A stretch of DNA of 64,000 nt from an uncultured Bacteroidales bacterium (GTDB lineage: Bacteria; Bacteroidota; Bacteroidia; Bacteroidales; Muribaculaceae), in contig CACWID010000002.1 in the NCBI GenBank assembly GCA_902760865.1, forward strand, positions 172,101 through 236,100, given 5' to 3'. The number at the start of each line of letters is the position of its first letter. Position 1 is the stretch's first letter. The notes beneath the pieces are model-generated. The model did no database searches. It had not been told where the DNA came from and worked only from the letters and a program-made list of their open reading frames with translations. A program made the translations under genes and the position numbers. Shown here piece by piece: positions 1 through 10,100 of this stretch.

Positions 1-680
1 ACATGGATACGGATGGGGGCGCGGCCCAGCATCTTGCTCACACCCACCTGGATGTCCCAGGGCAGGTTGTCCTTGTAATCGTTGAATTTCTTGACCTGGC
101 CACCCAGGTTCTTAGCCACCAGCGATGCCGAGAACTCGTTGTCGGGGTCATAGAAGTTGATACCCAGGTCGGCAGCAACGGCGCCGGCTGTGTAGTCCTC
201 ATACTTAGAATAGAGGTACTTGACAGTGATACCGCCGCGGAATTTCTCGCTGATGTCGTGGCTATAGGTCAGGCTGACGGCAATGTCGCTGGCACTGAAG
301 GTGCCCGTGCGGGTACCGTCGATGTCAGCCCCCTGGATGTTGCCGTAGCCGAAGTACTGCACACCCACGGCAACGGCTCCGTGCTCACTCACGCCCTGGC
401 CATAACGCAGACCGGCGAAGTTGGTGTCGCCGATGTAGCGCATATAGTTCAGCCCCACCTGGTGGTCATACTCGGGTCCCAGCAGGGCCGGGTTCTGCTC
501 GACGAGGTTGATGTCGTCGTCGATGATGGTGAGGTTGTGCCCGCCCAGGCCATACACATGGCTCGACGAGGGCACGCTCAGGAAGTTATAGGCCGTAGTC
601 TTGGGACCGTCATCGGCCATGGCAATCAATGCCACAGCACCCACGGCCATTAATATCAAGTGACGCAAATAGGATGTCAT
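1..680 (-). CDS. porQ: T9SS protein PorQ-like (C-terminal part outside window)
   Basis: The reading frame starts at the ATG at 678-680 and runs off the left edge after 226 codons. A hydrophobic N-terminus (about residues 1-22, ending near AMADDGP) looks like a signal peptide. The mature part, NFLSVPSSSHVYGLGG then IDDDINLVEQNPALL, matches the start of the PorQ/PorV-like outer-membrane beta-barrel family, followed by alternating short strands (SLTYSHDISEKFRGGITVKYLYS). PorQ accompanies the type IX secretion machinery of Bacteroidetes. Its relevance is supported by three proteins here that end in T9SS-like sorting domains. It is the last visible gene of a minus-strand run manA-mltG-DUF2007-porQ. 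The family call rests on motif recognition only. Confidence 0.7.
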   Translation of the reverse strand, partial: MTSYLRHLILMAVGAVALIAMADDGPKTTAYNFLSVPSSSHVYGLGGHNLTIIDDDINLVEQNPALLGPEYDHQVGLNYMRYIGDTNFAGLRYGQGVSEHGAVAVGVQYFGYGNIQGADIDGTRTGTFSASDIAVSLTYSHDISEKFRGGITVKYLYSKYEDYTAGAVAADLGINFYDPDNEFSASLVAKNLGGQVKKFNDYKDNLPWDIQVGVSKMLGRAPIRIH

Positions 681-740
681 GTCTCTATATTCTCTTTATT
701 ATTTCTGATATAATAACGAGAAAATCCCCGATTTAGTATA

Positions 741-986
741 TCACTGCTCGCTAGTATCGTCGTCAGCCGTGTCGGCCTCCTCGGCCTCGCTGAGCACTTG
801 GCGGGCCAACTCGAGGTCGCGTTCAAATACCACGAGCCGGGCGGGCGACATCCAGATGGCGTTAGCCGTGTTGTCGACAATCACGCCCGCGGGGATGCCG
901 CTGGCTTCCAGGGCGCCCTTGACGATGTTGGCGTCGATGGGGCTGGCAAACTTCTCGAGGACAACGATTTTCTCTTCATTTTCCAT
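741..986 (-). CDS. DUF2007 domain protein
   Basis: A complete 81-residue protein. The opening KIVVLEKFASPIDANIVKGALEASGIPAGVIVDN is the characteristic fold of DUF2007 (putative signal-transducing, ferredoxin-like), in which an 'A-x-x-x-x-x-LEASGI' helix is followed by a short strand; an acidic tail (EEADTADDDTSEQ) follows. No signal peptide or membrane segment is seen, so it should be cytosolic. It lies between mltG and porQ on the same strand and is preceded by a block of TCTAGA micro-repeats. Its biochemical role is not established. Confidence 0.75.
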   Translation of the reverse strand: MENEEKIVVLEKFASPIDANIVKGALEASGIPAGVIVDNTANAIWMSPARLVVFERDLELARQVLSEAEEADTADDDTSEQ

Positions 987-1004
987 ATCGGTGGGTTGTT
1001 TTAA

Positions 1005-1058
1005 TCTCTAGATTGACTAGATATTCTAGACTCTCTAGATCATCTAGACTCTCTAGAT
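1005..1058. repeat. TCTAGA micro-repeat block
   Basis: TCTAGA or CTAGA words recur every 7-13 nt between the end of mltG and the start of the DUF2007 gene. The same word family fills the leader at 38811-38863 and recurs at 39603-39637. Confidence 0.8.
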
Positions 1059-1077
1059 AAAATCAATAATTACTCCA

Positions 1078-2091
1078 CTACTTGATGCCGCGGGCGTTGA
1101 GGGCGGCCTGGTAACGATGGGCGTTGATCAGGTGGGAGGCATAGTCACGGGTGAAGTCGTGATAGCCGCTGAAGTCGGCCCTGGCACACATGAACAGGTA
1201 GTCGTGCTGCGGAGCGTCGAGCACGGCGTCGATGGTCGATTTCTCGGGCAGGCGGATGGGACCGGGGGGCAGGCCCTGCACGCGATAGGTGTTATAGGGC
1301 GAATTGACCTGCGTCATGGGCACAGTGATGCGCTTGATGGAGAAGTCGCCGATGGCAAATTTCACCGTCGGGTCGGCCTGCAACGGCATGCCCTGCTGGT
1401 AGCGGTTCAGGTAGAGGCGTGCCACCTTGCCGCGCTCGTCAGCCTTGCTTGTCTCCTCCTCGACAATCGAGGCGACGGTGGCCACCTCGTCGGGCGTGAG
1501 GCCCAGTTTCTCGGCCTTTGCCTTGCGCTCAGCAGTCCAGAAGTCGTTGTAGTAATCGTTCATGCGGTCGAGCATCTTCTCGGGCGAGATGTTCCAGTAG
1601 AACTCGTAGGTGTCTGGCATGAGCAGGCATGCGATGGTCTGCGGCGTCTTGCCATACTTGGCACAGATGGCACTGTCGTTGACCACCTTGCGCATCGCAT
1701 CAGGACCCTCCATGAAGGTTTCACCCCAACGCTCGGTCCACTCGTCGAGGGTGCGGACGTTGTTGAAGGTGAAGCGGATGCCGTCCTGCACGCCGTTCTT
1801 GATGCGGCGGGCTGCGGTAAAGGGTGACATCCCCTGGGTGATGCGGAAGGCGCCCTCACGGTTCTCCACGTTGGCTTTCATCAGCTTCATCATGGTGGCG
1901 ACTCGTTTACCGTAGGTTGCATCCACATGAGCCTGGACACTGTCACTGATCATATCGATGGTACTGCCTTTACGCACCTTGACGATGCCGTCGGTCGGGG
2001 CTCCCATGAAGAAATAAGGTATTGCACAGGCCGCAAGGATAACCACCAGGGCGACTATAGCGCCGATAATCCATTTTAATTTCTTGGTCAT
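1078..2091 (-). CDS. mltG: Endolytic murein transglycosylase MltG (YceG-like)
   Basis: A 337-residue membrane-anchored protein that would cleave nascent glycan strands and so set peptidoglycan strand length. One N-terminal membrane helix (about residues 5-30) is followed by a periplasmic YceG domain. The catalytic core is visible: ASIVEEETSKADERGKVARLYLNR holds the conserved glutamate near residue 208, followed by LQADPTVKFAIGD, SPYNTYRVQGLPPGPI and the C-terminal LFMCARADFSGYHDFTRDYASH. Length is usual for the family. It follows manA by 19 nt and is probably co-transcribed with it. Confidence 0.92.
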   Translation of the reverse strand: MTKKLKWIIGAIVALVVILAACAIPYFFMGAPTDGIVKVRKGSTIDMISDSVQAHVDATYGKRVATMMKLMKANVENREGAFRITQGMSPFTAARRIKNGVQDGIRFTFNNVRTLDEWTERWGETFMEGPDAMRKVVNDSAICAKYGKTPQTIACLLMPDTYEFYWNISPEKMLDRMNDYYNDFWTAERKAKAEKLGLTPDEVATVASIVEEETSKADERGKVARLYLNRYQQGMPLQADPTVKFAIGDFSIKRITVPMTQVNSPYNTYRVQGLPPGPIRLPEKSTIDAVLDAPQHDYLFMCARADFSGYHDFTRDYASHLINAHRYQAALNARGIK

Positions 2092-2110
2092 ATTCTTAAG
2101 ACGTTAGACG

Positions 2111-3085
2111 TTAATCTTTAGGAAGGGATGCACCTGACAGCAACTGGGCGTGGCCTGTCATCTCCACCTTGTTGACCATGGCAGGAACCAGAACGGTCTC
2201 GCCCTGGCGCATGGTTACGGGCGCCATGCCCTCGGCGGTGAGAACGGTTTCGCCTGACAGACACATCAGCACCACAAAGGAATGACGTGGCGGCATCTCA
2301 AGGCAGTAGCCATCGTTGAAGTCCACACGGCGAACATCAAACTCGCGGCAGTTCACCAGGGGCGTCACGCCAGGAACCGGCGCTGCAGTATAGTCCACAA
2401 GACTGTCGATCACCTGATAGTTGAGGGCCTCGCGGGCCTGCTGCGTGTGAAGTTCGCGCGGATTGCCGTCAGCATCACGGCGGTCGTAGTCATACACGCG
2501 ATAGGTGATATCACTCGACTGCTGGATTTCGGCCAACAGATTTCCAGCACAGATGGCATGAATCTGTCCTGCAGGAATAAAGAACACGTCCCCTGCCTTG
2601 GAAGCAGTGGCGTGGATGACATCCACGATGGTGTTGTCGGCCACACGCTGCTCGTATTCCTCAGGTGACATCGGGCGGTCAAAACCCGTCAGGATTTTGG
2701 CACCCTCTTCAGCCTGGATGATGTACCACATCTCGGTCTTGCCCAGGCAGCCGTGAAGGCGCTGCGCCAGGGCATCATCGGGATGAACCTGGATGGACAG
2801 GTCTCGCTTGGCATCAATGAACTTGATGAGCAACGGGAACTTGTCGCCGTAGCAGCGATACACGTCCTCACCCACCAGGTCGGCACCGTAGCGCTGAACC
2901 AACTGGGTAAGTGTCAACCCCTTGTCGTCACCCTCGGCAACGACCGACTCGCGTCCGGGCACTGCCGATAGTTCCCAACTCTCGCCGATAGGCTCTTCAC
3001 AAGGAGGCAAATGCTTGAAAGCCTCCAACTGATGCCCACCCCACAGGACGGGCTTCAAGATATTTTCAAATTTATAGATCTGCAT
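2111..3085 (-). CDS. manA: Mannose-6-phosphate isomerase, class I
   Basis: A cytosolic zinc enzyme of 324 residues interconverting mannose-6-phosphate and fructose-6-phosphate, feeding GDP-mannose synthesis or mannose catabolism. Type I PMI motifs are clear: N-terminal PVLWGGHQL, zinc-binding IQVHPDDALA and GKTEMWYII, and IPAGQIHAICAG. The short form without an inserted helical domain is usual in Bacteroidetes. A -7 box (TATCTTTG on the minus strand, 3094-3101) lies 8 nt before the ATG, giving a very short leader. It heads the mltG-DUF2007-porQ run. Confidence 0.93.
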   Translation of the reverse strand: MQIYKFENILKPVLWGGHQLEAFKHLPPCEEPIGESWELSAVPGRESVVAEGDDKGLTLTQLVQRYGADLVGEDVYRCYGDKFPLLIKFIDAKRDLSIQVHPDDALAQRLHGCLGKTEMWYIIQAEEGAKILTGFDRPMSPEEYEQRVADNTIVDVIHATASKAGDVFFIPAGQIHAICAGNLLAEIQQSSDITYRVYDYDRRDADGNPRELHTQQAREALNYQVIDSLVDYTAAPVPGVTPLVNCREFDVRRVDFNDGYCLEMPPRHSFVVLMCLSGETVLTAEGMAPVTMRQGETVLVPAMVNKVEMTGHAQLLSGASLPKD

Positions 3086-3093
3086 AGTTGCTG

Positions 3094-3101
3094 CAAAGAT
3101 A
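3094..3101 (-). promoter_or_regulatory. -7 box of the manA promoter
   Basis: TATCTTTG on the minus strand fits the Bacteroidetes -7 consensus TAnnTTTG and is immediately upstream of the manA ATG. A clear -33 TTG at the expected distance was not found. Confidence 0.55.
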
Positions 3102-3170
3102 GTGAAAAGTTTTCAGTTTATTGTTGCCAGTAGTAAGTTTTAGTGTGATATCTACTCCCCAACAGCAATC

Positions 3171-3208
3171 TCTTCACTTCTAACTCCTAACTTCTAACTC
3201 CTAACTTC
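3171..3208. repeat. CTAACTTCTAACTC micro-repeat
   Basis: CTTCTAACTC/CTAACTTC words are repeated about three times directly against the stop codon of the lipoprotein gene that ends at 3207. Confidence 0.7.
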
Positions 3209-4427
3209 ACTGTGCCACCTTGTTGTTGTCGTCCTTGATCCACTTGATATACTGGCTATAGTCGTGAGGAAGCAGTTCGCCGTTCTCGTGGTCGTCGCGC
3301 CAGGTGTCGGTCCAGTCCATGTCATAGCCGTGGCCCGTGGCGTCGTGGAAGATGTGTCCCTCGCCCTCGTTCATTTTCCAGTAGGCAACCAGGCCGTCGC
3401 TCTTGGCGTTGACTCCGGCAAAGCCCGTGCTGATCTCGCTGGCCGTGAGGGCACGGTTCCACACGCGCACCTCGCACAGGCGTCCCGAGAAGAACTGGCT
3501 ATTGCGGTAGCCGCCCCACGACATGCCCAACTCAAAGCGTTGGAAGGGCGTCGCCTTGCCCGAACCGGTGGCCTGGGCATCCTCGACACCATCGACATAC
3601 ATCTTGAAGGTCGAGCCGTCGTAGGTACACGAGATGAGATACCAGCGATTGGTCTTGAAATGGGTGTTGGAGAAACAACGTCCGCCCGGCAGAACCCACT
3701 GCAGGATGTCGCCGCCCGCCGAGCCGTTCTCGCCGAAGCGGAACATGTTGGCCTCCTCCTCGTTCTTGCCCTCGATGGCAAGCACACGCTTGATGTCTCC
3801 CACCTTGCCGAACTTGTAGGAATAGACCTTGAACTCGATGGTATAGTTGGTCAGGTTCACCATCTTTTCGTCAGGGAAAATGTAGTTCGACGAGGCATTC
3901 TGGTTGTTCTCAAGCGAGTAGAACGAGATGATGCGCGATATCTGCAGGAAGATGGTGCGCGAACTCTCAATGACTTCCCCACCCTCGCCCGTGACTTGAC
4001 GGATGGTGACGGGAATGACATAGGTAGCGCCCTCGATAAAGCCTTCGGTATCGATGACCTTAACCTGGGCCGACGAGGACAGCGCCTCGCCCTGCGGGAT
4101 GGTCACCTCACTGTTCTCAAGCTTCACGCACGACAGGGACACGGGGTAATAGGCCGTGCCATGCTGGGCGTTATAGGCGCGCACCAGGGCCGTATCGATG
4201 GCCAGGCTCACGGTGACGGGCTGCTCGCAACGGCGCGTAGCCTTGACGGTCACGGCATAGGCCGCAGGCAGTTCATCGACCGTGAAGCGCTGCACCGGCA
4301 CCTGTTCGGTGCCCGAAATGAGCAACCCCGCCTTCTGGTAATCAAACTTGTCGCCCTCGCTGTTGCAGGCGGTGAACACAGTGCCGACAACAAGCAGCAG
4401 GAGGATATTGAAAATCGATTTTTTCAT
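3207..4427 (-). CDS. DUF1735 and LamG-domain surface lipoprotein
   Basis: A lipoprotein of about 406 residues. I start at the second ATG (4427), giving MKKSIFNILLLLVVG with the lipobox FTAC, so it is probably an outer-membrane surface lipoprotein; the ATG at 4433 adds only two residues. Residues ~35-165 form a DUF1735-type beta-sandwich (VPVQRFTVDELPAAYAVTVKATRRC, AYNAQHGTAYYP). The C-terminal ~200 residues form a LamG/concanavalin A-like domain (YTIEFKVYSYKF, RWYLISCTYDGSTFKMYVDGV, RLCEVRVWNRALTASEI). This architecture is regularly found beside GH18 enzymes in N-glycan loci and probably binds glycan. It is last in the SusC-SusD-GH18 operon. Confidence 0.85.
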   Translation of the reverse strand: MKKSIFNILLLLVVGTVFTACNSEGDKFDYQKAGLLISGTEQVPVQRFTVDELPAAYAVTVKATRRCEQPVTVSLAIDTALVRAYNAQHGTAYYPVSLSCVKLENSEVTIPQGEALSSSAQVKVIDTEGFIEGATYVIPVTIRQVTGEGGEVIESSRTIFLQISRIISFYSLENNQNASSNYIFPDEKMVNLTNYTIEFKVYSYKFGKVGDIKRVLAIEGKNEEEANMFRFGENGSAGGDILQWVLPGGRCFSNTHFKTNRWYLISCTYDGSTFKMYVDGVEDAQATGSGKATPFQRFELGMSWGGYRNSQFFSGRLCEVRVWNRALTASEISTGFAGVNAKSDGLVAYWKMNEGEGHIFHDATGHGYDMDWTDTWRDDHENGELLPHDYSQYIKWIKDDNNKVAQ

Positions 4428-4467
4428 TGTCATTTTATTTTAGGACCTTAAGGTCTTTAAGGAAGCA

Positions 4468-4506
4468 ACTCTTATCTATTATCTCTTATCTCTTAACTCT
4501 CATCTC
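4468..4506. repeat. CTTATCT/CTTAACT micro-repeat
   Basis: CTTATCTATTATCTCTTATC-like words fill the gap between the two lipoprotein genes and reach the stop codon of the GH18 gene. Confidence 0.65.
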
Positions 4507-5435
4507 CCCGCAGGGTTCATGATCTGGATGGCGCGGCGGATGGCGCCGTAGGGGACGCCGTCGCTCGTGTTGTAGTAGTTGCGCTCCACATAGTAGGCTC
4601 CACAGCCGCCCTTATGGCCCGTAGCGGGCTCCCAAGCGGCGTAGTTGAAGATTTCGCCGCCCGTGGGCTTCTGGCCGAAGGATTCGCAATAGACGGTCTT
4701 CTCGTCAGGATGGCCCATGGCTCCGACGCCGGCACCCTGCTGGCTGTAGGCCTGCTTGATGTAGTAGTCCACCCAGGGGTCACAGGCCGTCGGCGGTGAG
4801 GCCGAGAAGTAGTCCACAATGACCAGTTTCTCGGGATACGGGCCGTTGGGGCCGAATATCTTGTCACATTCCTCGATGGCCCAAGTCAAGTGCTGGCCGT
4901 TCCAGCCCTCGTAGTCAAAGTCGGCACCGTCGAGGCCAGTCTCCACTACCGTGTCACACACCCAGCGGGCATAGGCACGGATGGCCTCCTCGCTGCGGTC
5001 GCTCGATAGGTCATAATACTTGCCGTCAACAGTGAAACGGTGGTTATAGTTCGACGCATCGGCATGGAAGATGAAGCGGGTGCCCTTCTTCTCACGCGTC
5101 TCGATCATATCCTGATAGGCTATCGGGTGGGTCTCGGGCGTCGGGATGCCCATCCACAGGTTGACCAGGTCGATGCTGTCGGGCAGGCCGATGATGCGCT
5201 CGCCCCACGAGGCCGGGTCCTTGTAGCCGCTGGCCCCCTCAATGGGTGCCCAGTCGGCATAATAGACGTAGCAGATCTCATGCTGACTCGCCTTGTAGTC
5301 ACGCAGGGCCTGGTAATAATCCTCGCTATACTCTTTCAACGGCTGCAGGTCCAGTGCCACCGGCTCAGTATCACACGAGATGAACAGAGCCAATAACACC
5401 GCAGCAATGATATATCGTATCGGTTTCATATCCAA
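4500..5435 (-). CDS. GH18 lipoprotein (endo-beta-N-acetylglucosaminidase-like)
   Basis: A 311-residue lipoprotein with lipobox FISC at about residue 21. The GH18 catalytic signature DGxDxDxE is present as LDGADFDYEGW; its final Glu is the acid/base of the substrate-assisted mechanism that cleaves between GlcNAc residues. Other TIM-barrel strands are visible (CYVYYADWAPIEG, KLVIVDYFS, GAYYVERNYY). The compact single-domain form with a lipid anchor resembles the endoglycosidases of Bacteroides SusC/SusD loci acting on N-linked glycans. Its place directly after SusD supports that, but chitin oligosaccharides remain possible. An alternative start is at 5429. Confidence 0.85.
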   Translation of the reverse strand: MDMKPIRYIIAAVLLALFISCDTEPVALDLQPLKEYSEDYYQALRDYKASQHEICYVYYADWAPIEGASGYKDPASWGERIIGLPDSIDLVNLWMGIPTPETHPIAYQDMIETREKKGTRFIFHADASNYNHRFTVDGKYYDLSSDRSEEAIRAYARWVCDTVVETGLDGADFDYEGWNGQHLTWAIEECDKIFGPNGPYPEKLVIVDYFSASPPTACDPWVDYYIKQAYSQQGAGVGAMGHPDEKTVYCESFGQKPTGGEIFNYAAWEPATGHKGGCGAYYVERNYYNTSDGVPYGAIRRAIQIMNPAGR

Positions 5436-5440
5436 TAATT

Positions 5441-5487
5441 TCTCTAATCACTAATCACTAATCTCTAATCACTAATCACTAATCACT
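5441..5487. repeat. CTAATCA micro-repeat running into the SusD stop
   Basis: The 7-nt unit CTAATCA is repeated about six times between GH18 and SusD and extends past the SusD stop codon (5472-5474), so that the last SusD residues (VISD) are encoded by repeat DNA. Confidence 0.8.
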
Positions 5488-7100
5488 TTCTTGTCCCACC
5501 ACAATCGTGTGCCGCCGTTGTCCTGGCCTCCGCCCTGGGCTTCACTGTCCAGCAACCTGACAGCGGCCTGGACAGCGGCCTCGTTGGTATTGTACTCCTG
5601 CACCGGGAAGGGGCAGCGGCGCACCTGTATCTGGGTGTCAATCAGGCCCTGGCTGTCGTTGTTAACGACGGGCAACAGGCGCGGATAGCCCGTGCGCCGG
5701 AACTCAGCCCAGCCCTCGCAGCCGTCGGGGTACATCGCAATCCACTTCTGCGTGATGATGCGCTCCAGGTTGGTCTCGAAGTCGGCCTCATCGTTCCAGG
5801 CGATGGTAATGTCGCTGGGGGCGTTGGCGGCGTTGCCGCCGGCGGTGCGGTCCACATAGCGGGTGGGCTTCAGCGTCGAGTTGGTCAGATAGGCATCCTC
5901 GCCGCTGACGTTGTTCTCGCTGAACGATGCACGGATGCCCGCCTCATAGTAGGCCCGGGCGGTGCCGCCCATGTTCCAGCCACGCAGGGCAGCCTCGGCG
6001 CGAAGGAAGAAGCCCTCGGCAGCCGTCATCCACACGATGGGCGTGGTGGCACGGTCAATGTTCAGGTTGGAAATATACACGCCGGCATAGCGCGTGGGAT
6101 TCATGTTGTGGACTCCCAGGCGCACGCCGTGGTACTTGTTGTCGTTACTAGCGGGAATGAAGTAGGCCGCCAGGCGCGGGTCGCTGTAGCCGTTCATGTA
6201 GCAGTCCATCGTAGCTCCCATGCGTACCTCGCCGGCATTGAAGTTGTAGGCCATGTCGTAGTTCGGGTGGAAGTAGGTCAGGCGGCCGTGCAGCAACTGG
6301 GCGCGCTCGGCTGCCGTCTCGATGAAGCCCAAGGGACAGGCCGCCGACTTCTCAGCCTCACGCTGGGCCAGGGCGGGGTCAGCATAGACCACGCGCAGTG
6401 CCAGGCGCAGGCGCAGGGTGTTGGCAAACTTCACCCAACGGGCGACGTTGCCCTCATAGACGTTGTCATAGTCCGGCAGCAGGGTGCCGCCCGACTCGGC
6501 CAGCGGCGTGAGCACGTCGATGGCGCTGTCGAGTTCGGCAAAGAAGCCGCTGTACACCTCCTGCTGGCGGTCATAGGCCGTTCCCAGCGTTCCGCTGCCG
6601 AAGTGCAGATAGGGAATCGGGCCGTACATATCGGTCACGCGGTGCAGGGCCTCGACCTTGACGATGGTGGCCAGCGCGGCCACGGCGGGCTGGCCCATCT
6701 CTTCGGCCACGCGGGTGACACGCTGCCAGGCAGGCATCACCTCGCTGAAGGCGCGCGTGAACATCTGGTCATACCAGCCGCTCACAAAGCTGTAGGAGCC
6801 GTTGTGCACACCGTTGCGCCAGGTGCCCGTGAGGCCGATGTAGCCCGAGAAGGGGTCCGCGCTCAGGCCCTGTGCTACCTGGTAGTCCGACGAGAGGCAG
6901 TTGCCCGACCCGTCGTCAAAAAGGACCACGCGGTTGACCATCTGTGAGAAGAAGGCACCCACGTTCTGGTAGTCATTGGCGAGTTCCTCGTCGGTGAGTT
7001 CGTGCTGGTTGGTGTTGATATCATCAAACGACTTGGTGCATCCTGCAAGCAGCACGACAGCACACATATATATGAGAATTCTTGTCTTCATAGCCGTCAT
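5472..7100 (-). CDS. SusD/RagB-family glycan-binding lipoprotein
   Basis: A 542-residue surface lipoprotein that would cap the SusC barrel and capture the glycan. The lipobox is LLAGC near residue 21, followed by TKSFDDINTNQHELTDEEL, the usual SusD-like start. TPR-type helices carry ALATIVKVEALHRVTDMYGPIPYLHFG, a SusD hallmark, and the C-terminal part has ITQKWIAMYPDGCEGWAEFRRTGYP, also typical. Its ATG overlaps the SusC stop (TAATG), indicating translational coupling; an ATG three codons later (7091) fits the signal peptide slightly better. The C-terminal VISD lies in repeat DNA. Confidence 0.92.
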   Translation of the reverse strand: MTAMKTRILIYMCAVVLLAGCTKSFDDINTNQHELTDEELANDYQNVGAFFSQMVNRVVLFDDGSGNCLSSDYQVAQGLSADPFSGYIGLTGTWRNGVHNGSYSFVSGWYDQMFTRAFSEVMPAWQRVTRVAEEMGQPAVAALATIVKVEALHRVTDMYGPIPYLHFGSGTLGTAYDRQQEVYSGFFAELDSAIDVLTPLAESGGTLLPDYDNVYEGNVARWVKFANTLRLRLALRVVYADPALAQREAEKSAACPLGFIETAAERAQLLHGRLTYFHPNYDMAYNFNAGEVRMGATMDCYMNGYSDPRLAAYFIPASNDNKYHGVRLGVHNMNPTRYAGVYISNLNIDRATTPIVWMTAAEGFFLRAEAALRGWNMGGTARAYYEAGIRASFSENNVSGEDAYLTNSTLKPTRYVDRTAGGNAANAPSDITIAWNDEADFETNLERIITQKWIAMYPDGCEGWAEFRRTGYPRLLPVVNNDSQGLIDTQIQVRRCPFPVQEYNTNEAAVQAAVRLLDSEAQGGGQDNGGTRLWWDKKVISD

Positions 7101-10100
7101 TAGAATTTGAGTTTCACATTAAATCCCATCGTTCGCAGGCTGGGCTGCATGAAGTAGTCGATACCCTGGTAATAGGTTCCCGTGTTGGAAGTCGCCTCGG
7201 GGTCGTAGGGGGCCTTGTTGTAGAGCATGCACAGGTTGTGGGCGACAAAGGACACGTTCAGTCCCTTGATCCACTTCACCCATCGGTTGATGGGCACATC
7301 ATAGCTGAGGCTCAACTCGGCAAGGCGCAGGTTAGTCGCGCTATAGACATAGCGTGAATCGACCGTGCCATTGGGATTGCCCACGGTCTGGTAATAGCCC
7401 TGGGCATTGATTTTCTTGCCGTTGATGACCACACCGCCATCGTTGCGGGCGTCCTGTGTGGCTTGTGAAGCACCATAGTAGTCCAGAATGGTCTGGGTCT
7501 CGCTCACGACGATACCGCCATAGCGGTAGGCAAACAGGGCAGACAGGGTCACACCCTTGAAATTGATTGAGTTGCCCCACGACAGGTTGTACTTGGGAGC
7601 GGCTTGGCCAGCATAGATGTAATAAGCATTATTGTTGGGATTGGCCTCTACGCTCTGGCGCTCGGGATTGACATAGATGGCGCCGTGCTCATCGGTCTTG
7701 AGCGTCGAGACATACACATCGCTCAACGTGCCGCCCTCAGTCAGGCGAATCTGGTAGCCCGAGGTGCCACCCATGTAGAGCTCATCCAGGTTATATATCT
7801 CGCCGTCGATGGGGTTGCGCCAATTCTTGAGCAGCTCCTTCACTTTGTTTTGGTTAAGTGTCCAGGTTAAATAAGTATCCCAAGTCACCGGGCCTAGTGG
7901 CTGGGTATAACGCGCAGTGAGTTCAACGCCCTCGTTATCCACACGTCCGCCATTGACCACCGCAGTGGTATAACCCGACGATGCGGGAAGCGTGGGATAG
8001 AAGAATTGGTTGCGCGTGGTGGACTTGTAAAGAGTCATATTCATGCGCAGGCGGTTGCGGAACATATACAGGTCGATACCGGCTTCCTGCGAATTAGTGC
8101 GCTCGGGCTTGAGGTCTGTAAGCATCCGCGTCGAGGTCTCGGCAAGACCGGTCGAGGGGTTGATGGAATAGGTCTCACGCGTCAGGAAAGGCTCGCCCGG
8201 CTCGTTACCCACCTGTGAGTAGCCTATGCGGGTCTTGAAGTAGTTGAGCCAATCACATTCTATACCCAACTCTTTCAACGCGTCGGTCCATATACACGAT
8301 AAGCCAGCTGACCAGTAGAAATAACTCTTCTCGAGTTTGCTCGACCAGTCGTTGCGGGCAGTAAAATCAAGATAAACAATACTTTGACCTCCCACTTGAG
8401 CCGTAGCATACACGCTCTGCAATTGGGTGCGGTAACCGCTCTGCACGGGCTTGAAAGTCGAGTTGGAAGTCTCCACGTTGGCCAGAGTGAACTTGTTGGC
8501 GGTACCCTTCAAGTGGCCGCTGAAGCCCTCGATGCTGTTGTCGCGCTGGTCAAAACTCGTGCCCAGCACAGCATTCAAACTCAAATGGCCATCAGCAATG
8601 TAAAAGTATTTGTCGAACTTGGCGAAGGCCTCGGCATACAGCTGGCGGTTGCTCACGTTGCGCAGGCCGTAGTGGCCATATTTGGAGGCATAAAGCGTGT
8701 TGGTCGAGGCGAAGAATTTCTCCTCATACTTGTCGCTGCTCTTGTCGTACTTCACACGGCCCGTGATGTCGAGCCACGGGGTGATGCGCCAGTTGAGCGA
8801 CACGGTGGCCTGATGGCGCTCCTTGTGGTTGACAAAACGCTCACGCTCGGTCTCCCAATAGGGGTTCTCCATCGAGATGTCGTAGTTGTAGGGCCAGTAC
8901 TGCACGGGGAAGTTGCGGCCAGTGTCATAGCGCTCGTAGTAGCCCAACTTGCTGAAATCGTCACCAGCGGGGAACAGATAGACGGGCACCAGCGGGTTGT
9001 GGTACTGGCCCTGGCTGATCATGTTCTGCTCCTTGACGGCCGCAAGCATGTAACTCAGATCCAGGGTCATGCGGTCGTCGAGGAAGTTGGTGGTATTGCG
9101 CACGCTCACGTTGTAGCGGTCGTAGTTGTTGCTGTGGATGATGCCTTGCGAATTGGTGGCGCCGAGCGAAAGATAAGTCTGGTTCTTGTCGGTGCCTGTG
9201 CTCAGGCTCACCGAGTTGGCGATGTTGGTCCCCGTCTGGAAGAAGTCGGCCGGACGGTAACTGCTGGGCTCAGCCAGTTTCTCGCCCCAGCTGAAGTAGC
9301 TGCCCGTCTCACTCGGTCCGTACTGGTTCTGGAAACGGGGCAACACAAAGGGCTTGGAGAACTGGAAACTGCCGTTGTAGGTCACATCCACCCTGCCCGC
9401 ACGGCCGCGCTTGGTCGTGATAAGGATGACACCGTTGGCGGCATTGGCACCGTAAAGCGCCGCTGCCGAGGGACCCGTCAGGGCGCTGATGCTCTCGATG
9501 TCGTCGGGGTTGATGTTGCTGGTGGCGTCACCAGTCTGACCCGCGCCGGCAAAGATGCCCTCGGGCTGCTCGCTAGCGAGGTTCTGCATGGGGATACCGT
9601 CCACGACATAGAGCACGTTGTTGTTGCCGTTGATGCTCTTGGCACCGCGCATCACGACGCGGCTGCTGCCGCCGGCACCCGTCGCACTGGCATTGATGGT
9701 CACACCGGCGACCTTGCCCGTCAGTGAATTGACGAAGTTAGCGTCCTGCACACGCATCAAGGCATCGCCTTCCACCTGCTGCACGTTGTAGGACAGCGAC
9801 TTGGCCTCCTTCTTGATGCCGAGGGCGGTCACCACGACCTCACCGAGGTCGCGGGCAGCAGACGGTTCCATCGTAATTGTCAGGTTAGAGCCATCCACCC
9901 GCACTTGGCTGGTAGTATAGCCCACATAGCTTACGGTTAGGGTGGCTCCTTGGGCCGCACTGATGCTGAACCGGCCGTCAAAATCGGTGGCCGTGCCCAC
10001 ATTGGTGCCCTTGACGTTGACGGTAGCCCCGATCATGGGGTCGCCGTTCTCATCGAGCACCTGTCCCGTCACCGTCGAGGCCTGCACCACGCCGTTCTGC

